This document shows, piece after piece, positions 5,851 through 9,922 of a DNA stretch of 9,922 nt; position 1 is the first letter of the stretch, and the number at the start of each line of letters is the position of its first letter. This stretch comes from Promethearchaeota archaeon (GTDB lineage Archaea > Asgardarchaeota > Lokiarchaeia > Sigynarchaeales > SOKP01). The stretch lies in assembly GCA_016839655.1 (NCBI GenBank), contig JAEOTW010000367.1:1-9922 (forward strand). Reading direction: 5' to 3'. The notes beneath the pieces are model-generated. The model was not told where the DNA came from. It saw nothing but the letters and a program-made list of their open reading frames with translations, and did not search any database. A program made the position numbers and the translations under genes.

Positions 5851-7592
5851 ACTAGAACTAATTTATCTCTTTCAAGAATTATCTTATCTTTATTTAAAGG
5901 GCTGATATTATATGTAATCTTCATCATATATACAATAAAATTTCCTAAAAAACTCAATTTTAAAGTAGTAAATAGATCATTAATCATTTGTAAGTCTTCT
6001 GGAATGGAAACGCCAAAAAATGGATTTAAGAATAAATATAGAGTTGCTCCAATAATAATCCCTATTATAAAATTGATAAGATTATTAAAAGGGAATATTA
6101 ACAAAATTATAAATAGTATAACCAAATTAGGTATTAATCTATATATTCTAAATTTATAATTAATTTCAAGCTTTCTCTTTAGTTGAATTAAAATATATGG
6201 TAATATGAACAGCGCAGAAATCAGCATTACAATTCCAATACCTATAATTCCAAAAAAGAAAGTAAAAAGAGGAGTTGTTATAATAATAATACAAAATGTG
6301 ATCCCAAATCCCTTGGCTGCCGAAGAAGCATTTCCAGATCCAATTAGAGCATTACCAAACAAAGTAGCATATCCATAAATAAATTGTCCTGTAATAATAA
6401 GAATGAATAAAACTCGAGCCATTAAAAATGCCTCATTGTTAAAAACACCACCATCCATAAATAGATCTCCATGAAGAAAGCGCAATAAATGATCAGATAA
6501 TGCAATCATTGCTGTTAAAAATCCTAAAGCTAGAATACTTGCAATTCTTGTAGATGCGTTAACAGATTCTTCTACAGTCTCATGACATTTCTTAGCACAT
6601 GCTTCAGCTATTTCAATATTTAACGGAGATGAATAATAAAGAATTACAGCTTTGACTGCACCATACGTCATTAATACAGTTAATAAACTCACAGCAAATT
6701 GTTGATAAGTAGGATCAGCGAAAATGGCTAAATAGAATGCAGCAGATAGAAACAAGATATCTTCAAAAAACTTTGAATTTTGAATATTGGTTATCATAGA
6801 AAATGCAGAATTTTTCAGATATAAAAAAATTTGATGATCCTCAATAAGATCTCTAATTTCTGGAGAAGCTTTCTTCTTCATATTACGCGGTCTTATGCTG
6901 GCTGAAATAATATCTCTAATCGAATAAGGTGCTAATTTATAGAAATAATAAATAAGAAGAAATAAAGTTATTATATTAAAAAAAGGATAAAACGCAAACC
7001 AAAACGGGTTAAGATTGAATATAATAAAAATCAAACCTGAAACCAAAAGAGAACTACCTCCAAATATAGATAGGAATGCTATGATATCATATCTGTTTTT
7101 AATCTCTAACCCAATTTGAAATACAGACATGCCATATATTAAGATGACAGAAAAACCAGAAGCAAAGATGCAGACTCGCAATAAAATATTAGTCAAAAAA
7201 AATCCAAAGGTAAAAGGTGTAAGTATCATAGCTATTGCTATGAATAAACCTATCAAAAATAATAACTTTGAGTAAGTAGCAGCTTTTAATCGTCCTAATT
7301 CTTCATTAATAACAAAAGCTGCTTTAATTTCAGCAATAAAATACCGGGTAACTCCAATTCCTATCAAACTTACAATACCATTTATAGCTGTCGTTAAACC
7401 AAAATATGTTAATACTTCTGTCCAACCAGTAGCAAGTATTACAAAAACCCAAATACAAGTTGCATATATTAATGAGAAAAACATATAGAGAGATCCAGAA
7501 GTAACTGCACGAGAACTTCCTTCTCGTTCAAAAAATTTCTGATCTCGTTTAAAGTCAATTTGAAGTTCTTCTTTATCTGGTGAATTTCCCAT
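5841..7592 (-). CDS. Polysaccharide-flippase-like membrane protein (MOP superfamily, RfbX/Wzx type)
   Basis: A 583-aa very hydrophobic protein with about 12-14 membrane segments in two halves. The first half spans roughly 33-220 and the second roughly 275-525, joined by a charged cytosolic stretch (234-260, RPRNMKKKASPEI and on). This layout, together with SLIGIGVTRYFIAE (75-88) and the GNALIGSGNASSAAKG repeat-half motif (413-428), fits lipid-linked oligosaccharide flippases. Such proteins move polyprenyl- or dolichyl-linked sugars across the membrane for surface glycans or N-glycosylation. The charged 30-residue N-terminus and a C-terminal extension after the last hydrophobic stretch (about 552-583) make it longer than typical 420-500 aa Wzx proteins. 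No glycosyltransferase genes lie nearby, so its glycan is unknown. It ends 26 nt from the convergent crotonase gene. The start ATG follows a palindrome and a TATA-like box and lacks a Shine-Dalgarno site. A MATE-type exporter is a less likely alternative. Confidence 0.75.
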   Translation of the reverse strand: MGNSPDKEELQIDFKRDQKFFEREGSSRAVTSGSLYMFFSLIYATCIWVFVILATGWTEVLTYFGLTTAINGIVSLIGIGVTRYFIAEIKAAFVINEELGRLKAATYSKLLFLIGLFIAIAMILTPFTFGFFLTNILLRVCIFASGFSVILIYGMSVFQIGLEIKNRYDIIAFLSIFGGSSLLVSGLIFIIFNLNPFWFAFYPFFNIITLFLLIYYFYKLAPYSIRDIISASIRPRNMKKKASPEIRDLIEDHQIFLYLKNSAFSMITNIQNSKFFEDILFLSAAFYLAIFADPTYQQFAVSLLTVLMTYGAVKAVILYYSSPLNIEIAEACAKKCHETVEESVNASTRIASILALGFLTAMIALSDHLLRFLHGDLFMDGGVFNNEAFLMARVLFILIITGQFIYGYATLFGNALIGSGNASSAAKGFGITFCIIIITTPLFTFFFGIIGIGIVMLISALFILPYILIQLKRKLEINYKFRIYRLIPNLVILFIILLIFPFNNLINFIIGIIIGATLYLFLNPFFGVSIPEDLQMINDLFTTLKLSFLGNFIVYMMKITYNISPLNKDKIILERDKLVLVKK

Positions 7593-7601
7593 AAATAACG
7601 A

Positions 7602-7614
7602 GTGTTCTCAACAC
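7602..7614 (-). promoter_or_regulatory. Palindrome between TATA box and start of the flippase gene
   Basis: GTGTT-GAG-AACAC on the minus strand is a perfect 5-bp inverted repeat with a 3-nt centre. It lies 10-22 nt before the ATG and just downstream of the TATA-like box, where many archaeal repressors bind. It may be an operator, but could be chance. Confidence 0.4.
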
Positions 7615-7615
7615 T

Positions 7616-7624
7616 AATTATAGA
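7616..7624 (-). promoter_or_regulatory. Possible TATA box for the flippase gene
   Basis: The minus strand reads TCTATAATT, 24-32 nt before the ATG, at the spacing expected for a leaderless transcript. No Shine-Dalgarno site is present before this start. Confidence 0.4.
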
Positions 7625-7768
7625 TATTGAATTAAATAATTATAAAAAAGTTTTAGTTAATAAAATAATAATCCTAAACTTGTAGATTATTCATCTTATA
7701 ATAATAGATGTTTTTATGATTGATTATATTTTTAACATAATTAACTAAAAGATTTATAGTAAACTGAG

Positions 7769-7945
7769 ATGAGTAAAGAAGAAATTATTTGCGAGAATTG
7801 TGGTGAAAATACTTCTGGAGCTATATATGAATGTGTAGATTGCTTTAATCCTGTATGCGATGAGTGTGCTAACATTTGTAAGAAATGCGGAAAATATCTA
7901 TGTGATGGTTGCTATCAAGATCATAAGAAGAAATGTAGTAAATGA
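7769..7945 (+). CDS. Small Cys-rich zinc-binding protein (58 aa), B-box-like
   Basis: This short gene encodes 58 residues, with 11 Cys and 1 His at zinc-ligand spacing: C8, C11, C22, C25, C30, C33, C37, C40, C45, C48, H52 and C56. The core contains two tandem copies of CxxC-x4-CxxC (CVDCFNPVCDEC, 22-33; CKKCGKYLCDGC, 37-48). Twelve ligands could hold three zinc ions. The first part, C-x2-C-x10-C-x2-C-x4-C-x2-C, resembles B-box or RING-like cross-brace folds, which usually serve protein-protein contacts. It is followed by a basic tail (DHKKKCSK). The stop TGA overlaps the ATG of the DUF123 gene as ATGA, so the two are almost surely co-transcribed and translationally coupled. It may bind that protein or nucleic acid; this is inference. 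The start ATG has no clear Shine-Dalgarno site, but the Cys pattern and coupling strongly support a real gene. Confidence 0.85.
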   Translation: MSKEEIICENCGENTSGAIYECVDCFNPVCDECANICKKCGKYLCDGCYQDHKKKCSK

Positions 7946-8352
7946 AAGGTTCTTATATTTTAGTTGTTTTTATTGAAAGAGATATTCAAATTAAAGTCGG
8001 AGCTCTAGGGAATATAATATTCAAAAAAGGATTCTATTTTTATATTGGTTCGGCAATGGGAAATTATGGCTCCTCAACCTTATTGAACCGAGTGAAACGG
8101 CATCATTTAAATAAGGATGAGAAAAAAATCCATTGGCACATTGATTATCTGTTAGAAAATATTCACACTTTGATAATAAAAACTTATTTAATTCCTTCAA
8201 AATACCCTTTAGAATGTATTATTGCAAAGGAATTATCTGAAATTTGCCAAGGATCAATTAAAAATTTTGGTTCCTCAGATTGTAAGTGTATAAGTCACTT
8301 ATTTTACTTCCGAAATTTAGATTATTTTGATAAGGCTAACTCAAATAAATGA
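7942..8352 (+). CDS. DUF123 family GIY-YIG-like protein
   Basis: The 136-aa protein matches DUF123, a mainly archaeal domain that in some bacteria is fused to endonuclease III. Conserved features are GSYIL (3-7) and YFYIGSAMG (32-40), equivalent to the two halves of the GIY-YIG motif with YIG at 34-36. Others are R50 with RHH (53-55), HWHIDYLLE (64-72), E91 in ECIIAKEL (91-98) and FGSSDCKCISHLFYF (109-123), where C114, C116 and H119 may bind metal. The length is usual for a stand-alone copy. The fold suggests nuclease or DNA-repair activity, but I know of no settled biochemical role. It overlaps the upstream zinc protein by ATGA and has no ribosome binding site of its own, so it should depend on coupling. 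Its last 12 bases overlap the convergent membrane-protein gene. Confidence 0.92.
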   Translation: MKGSYILVVFIERDIQIKVGALGNIIFKKGFYFYIGSAMGNYGSSTLLNRVKRHHLNKDEKKIHWHIDYLLENIHTLIIKTYLIPSKYPLECIIAKELSEICQGSIKNFGSSDCKCISHLFYFRNLDYFDKANSNK

Positions 8353-8841
8353 CCAAATCAAAAAAGATAAAATTCCAATGGTTACCAATTCAGTGATTAT
8401 CCCTACTTTTTTATAGGTTAAATCCGGAAGCCAAAAAAACAATTTAATCCGAATCCAATCTGCAATTTGATGCAATCGATAATTTTTTTCCTCTTTAGTA
8501 CCTGAAATCTTTCGATTTTTCCTGTTTTTAATAGGTCTGATAAGAAACCAATCAAGAATATCGGGGAGATTTACAAAAAATATACCTAGCCAAAATGGAA
8601 TTATGAATATAATAGCAACTATTATTGAAGCGGAATATATTATTATATGCCATATAATCCAGAATTTATCATCTTTCATTGCTTCTGGTGTATGATAAGT
8701 TATTTTAGATAAAGCATCTGAGAGAAAATGCGAAAGAAATGCAAAAAAAATTGTAAATATAATATTTAATGGAAATAATGCATATTTGAAGCATAAAATC
8801 TGAATCAGAATCGCTGAAAGGTTATGAGTAATTGATTCCAA
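8341..8841 (-). CDS. Small membrane protein with His/Asp motifs, possibly a metal-dependent hydrolase
   Basis: The 166-aa protein has four or so hydrophobic segments (about 10-35, 60-90, a weak one at 92-102, and 146-165). Several His and Asp residues lie at membrane edges: H6, SHFLSD (37-42), TYH (48-50), H65, LPDILD (92-97) and LHQIAD (123-128). This pattern recalls the membrane-bound metal-dependent hydrolase families of the YdjM/DUF457 kind, in which His and Asp bind metal near the membrane, but I cannot confirm the family. A basic loop (102-116) should face the cytosol. The start is a TTG at 8839-8841, supported by GAGG at a 6-nt spacing; no upstream ATG competes. Its 3' end overlaps the DUF123 gene by 12 bp on the opposite strand, so the two transcripts must run into each other. 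Confidence 0.7.
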   Translation of the reverse strand: MESITHNLSAILIQILCFKYALFPLNIIFTIFFAFLSHFLSDALSKITYHTPEAMKDDKFWIIWHIIIYSASIIVAIIFIIPFWLGIFFVNLPDILDWFLIRPIKNRKNRKISGTKEEKNYRLHQIADWIRIKLFFWLPDLTYKKVGIITELVTIGILSFLIWSFI

Positions 8842-8847
8842 GGTTAT

Positions 8848-8851
8848 CCTC
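8848..8851 (-). promoter_or_regulatory. Shine-Dalgarno site that supports a TTG start
   Basis: GAGG on the minus strand, 6 nt before the TTG at 8839-8841. It decides the start of the small membrane-protein gene. Confidence 0.5.
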
Positions 8852-8991
8852 TAAAAAGTTATAGAAAATCTAATCCACTTTACAAAAATATGATAAATAT
8901 AAAAATCCTTAAGTTTAGAAATAATTTTTTATTAGTACATATTATTTAGCACATAAAATTTAGAACTTAAATTAAAAAATTATATTTAAAA

Positions 8992-8995
8992 GTGA
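8992..8995 (+). promoter_or_regulatory. Shine-Dalgarno site of the SDR gene
   Basis: GTGA, 7 nt before the ATG at 9003-9005. It lies in the 161-bp divergent gap shared with the minus-strand membrane-protein gene. Confidence 0.5.
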
Positions 8996-9002
8996 AAATA
9001 TT

Positions 9003-9922
9003 ATGGGAATGTTAGATGGTAAAGTAGCAATAGTTACTGGGGCCGGTCGAGGTTTGGGACGTGAAGAAGCATTAGCATTAGCAAGAGAAGGATGTAATTT
9101 AGTAATTAACGATTTAGGAGCAGGTTTTGATGGTAGTGGGCAACCCACTAAGATTGCTGATGAAGTAGCGGAAGAATGTAAAAAATTGGGAGTTAAAGCT
9201 GTTGGAAACTATGATTCTGTTACAGATTTTGATAAAGCCAAAGGTATGATTGAACAAGCAGTTTCTGAATTTGGCAAATTAGATATTTTAGTTAATAATG
9301 CAGGAATTCTCCGAGATCGAATGCTTTTTAACATGACAGAAAAAGAATTTGATGATGTTGTAGCAGTACATCTAAAAGGTACTTTTAATATGACTCGTCA
9401 CGCGGCTGCATATTTTAGAGAACAAGGAAAAGCAGATCCAAGCCTGAAAAACTTTGGGACTATAATCAATACTGCTTCTGATGCAGGGCTATTAGGTAAT
9501 ATAGGTCAATCAAATTATGGTGCTGCAAAAGCGGGAATTGCTGCTTTTAGCGTAATATCTGCAGCGGAGTTAAAAAAGTATGCCACTGTGAATTGTTTAG
9601 TACCTATTGCTCGAACACGACTTACAACTGATGCTACACCAAAAATGGCAGATACTATGAGTAAAACTGATGAATCGGGTTTTGATGTTTTTAATCCTGC
9701 TAATTTTGCTCCAATGATAGTATTTTTAGCATCAGATAAAGCAAGAAGAATCACAGGTGAGGTATTTAGAATTGCTGGAGATAAGTGTTGGGTTTACCAA
9801 GGTTGGCATGCAGTTAATATGATCGATAATGGTGGTAAACGATGGACTCCTCAAATCCTTGCTGAACGAGTTAAAAGCGAATTAATGAAAGGAATGCCAC
9901 GAAAAGAAACCCTTATGGATGC
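9003..9922 (+). CDS. Short-chain dehydrogenase, MFE-2 type 3-hydroxyacyl-CoA dehydrogenase (3' end cut)
   Basis: The frame is open from ATG 9003 to the right edge, giving at least 306 residues. Cofactor motif TGAGRGLG (12-19) and Asp37 in VINDLG (34-39) indicate NAD(H) preference. NNAG is at 98-101 and the catalytic Ser159, Tyr172 and Lys176 are all present. Compared with ordinary FabG-type SDRs it has an insertion after NDLG (GAGFDGSGQPTK, 39-50). It also has NYDSV (69-73), GILRDRM (101-107), VHLKGTF (122-128) and GNIGQSNYGAAKAG (165-178). These are hallmarks of the D-3-hydroxyacyl-CoA dehydrogenase domain of peroxisomal multifunctional enzyme 2. The likely reaction is oxidation of a (3R)-hydroxyacyl-CoA to 3-oxoacyl-CoA. 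Stand-alone bacterial relatives are about 300 aa, so the gene may end soon; whether a hydratase domain follows cannot be seen. The gene may cooperate with the crotonase enzyme in CoA-thioester breakdown. Confidence 0.9.
   Translation, partial: MGMLDGKVAIVTGAGRGLGREEALALAREGCNLVINDLGAGFDGSGQPTKIADEVAEECKKLGVKAVGNYDSVTDFDKAKGMIEQAVSEFGKLDILVNNAGILRDRMLFNMTEKEFDDVVAVHLKGTFNMTRHAAAYFREQGKADPSLKNFGTIINTASDAGLLGNIGQSNYGAAKAGIAAFSVISAAELKKYATVNCLVPIARTRLTTDATPKMADTMSKTDESGFDVFNPANFAPMIVFLASDKARRITGEVFRIAGDKCWVYQGWHAVNMIDNGGKRWTPQILAERVKSELMKGMPRKETLMD

Noticed and set aside
5714..5905. Plus-strand frame at the end of the crotonase gene
   Set aside because: It is an out-of-frame overlap with the crotonase and flippase genes, without a start signal or conserved features.
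9515..9754. Minus-strand frame inside the SDR gene
   Set aside because: It is antisense to the catalytic region of a clear dehydrogenase and has no independent support.
9003..9922. BadH (2-hydroxycyclohexanecarboxyl-CoA dehydrogenase) identity for the SDR
   Set aside because: The insertion after NDLG and the longer C-terminus fit MFE-2-type enzymes better than the roughly 255-aa BadH.
1..9922. CRISPR arrays, tRNA, rRNA, insertion sequences or retroelements
   Set aside because: No regularly spaced repeats, cloverleaf sequences, transposase or reverse transcriptase motifs were seen by eye. The only clear long repeat is the 50-bp block in the paralogous genes.

Overview
The window is AT-rich and gene-dense, with no gap above about 180 bp, and it reads as archaeal. 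Several genes have no Shine-Dalgarno sequence but carry a TATA-like box 24-32 nt before the start codon, as expected for leaderless transcripts. Others have GGTG, GTGA or GAGG sites. A GIY-YIG-like DUF123 protein of a mainly archaeal family is present. Low GC, long coiled-coil proteins, a small Cys-rich zinc protein and CoA-metabolism genes resembling eukaryotic or anaerobe enzymes suggest an uncultured anaerobic archaeon, possibly of the Asgard group. That placement is inference; there is no rRNA or other marker gene.

Layout. (1) 1-1955, minus strand: the start of a DNA methyltransferase cut by the left edge, preceded by two paralogous coiled-coil genes. The copy next to the methyltransferase has no ATG, GTG or TTG where its paralog starts; an ATA codon sits there behind a good ribosome binding site. 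The two genes share a 50-bp block that is nearly identical in DNA although the rest has diverged. (2) 2075-4868, plus strand: a DUF72 TIM-barrel protein, a membrane protein with about ten helices and an acidic tail, and a 172-aa orphan with a helical N-terminus. (3) 5026-5814, plus: a crotonase-fold enzyme close to BadI and MenB. (4) 5841-7592, minus: a polysaccharide-flippase-like membrane protein with a palindrome between its TATA-like box and its start. (5) 7769-8352, plus: a 58-aa, 12-ligand zinc-binding protein overlapping by ATGA with the DUF123 gene. (6) 8341-8841, minus: a small His/Asp-rich membrane protein overlapping the DUF123 gene tail to tail. (7) 9003 to the right edge, plus: an SDR dehydrogenase resembling the N-terminal domain of peroxisomal multifunctional enzyme 2.

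The crotonase and the SDR could act together in anaerobic CoA-thioester oxidation of fatty or alicyclic acids, but they are not in one operon. No complete mobile element, CRISPR array, rRNA or tRNA was seen. The most unusual parts are the coiled-coil pair beside the methyltransferase and the zinc protein coupled to DUF123. Neither is enough to claim a new system.
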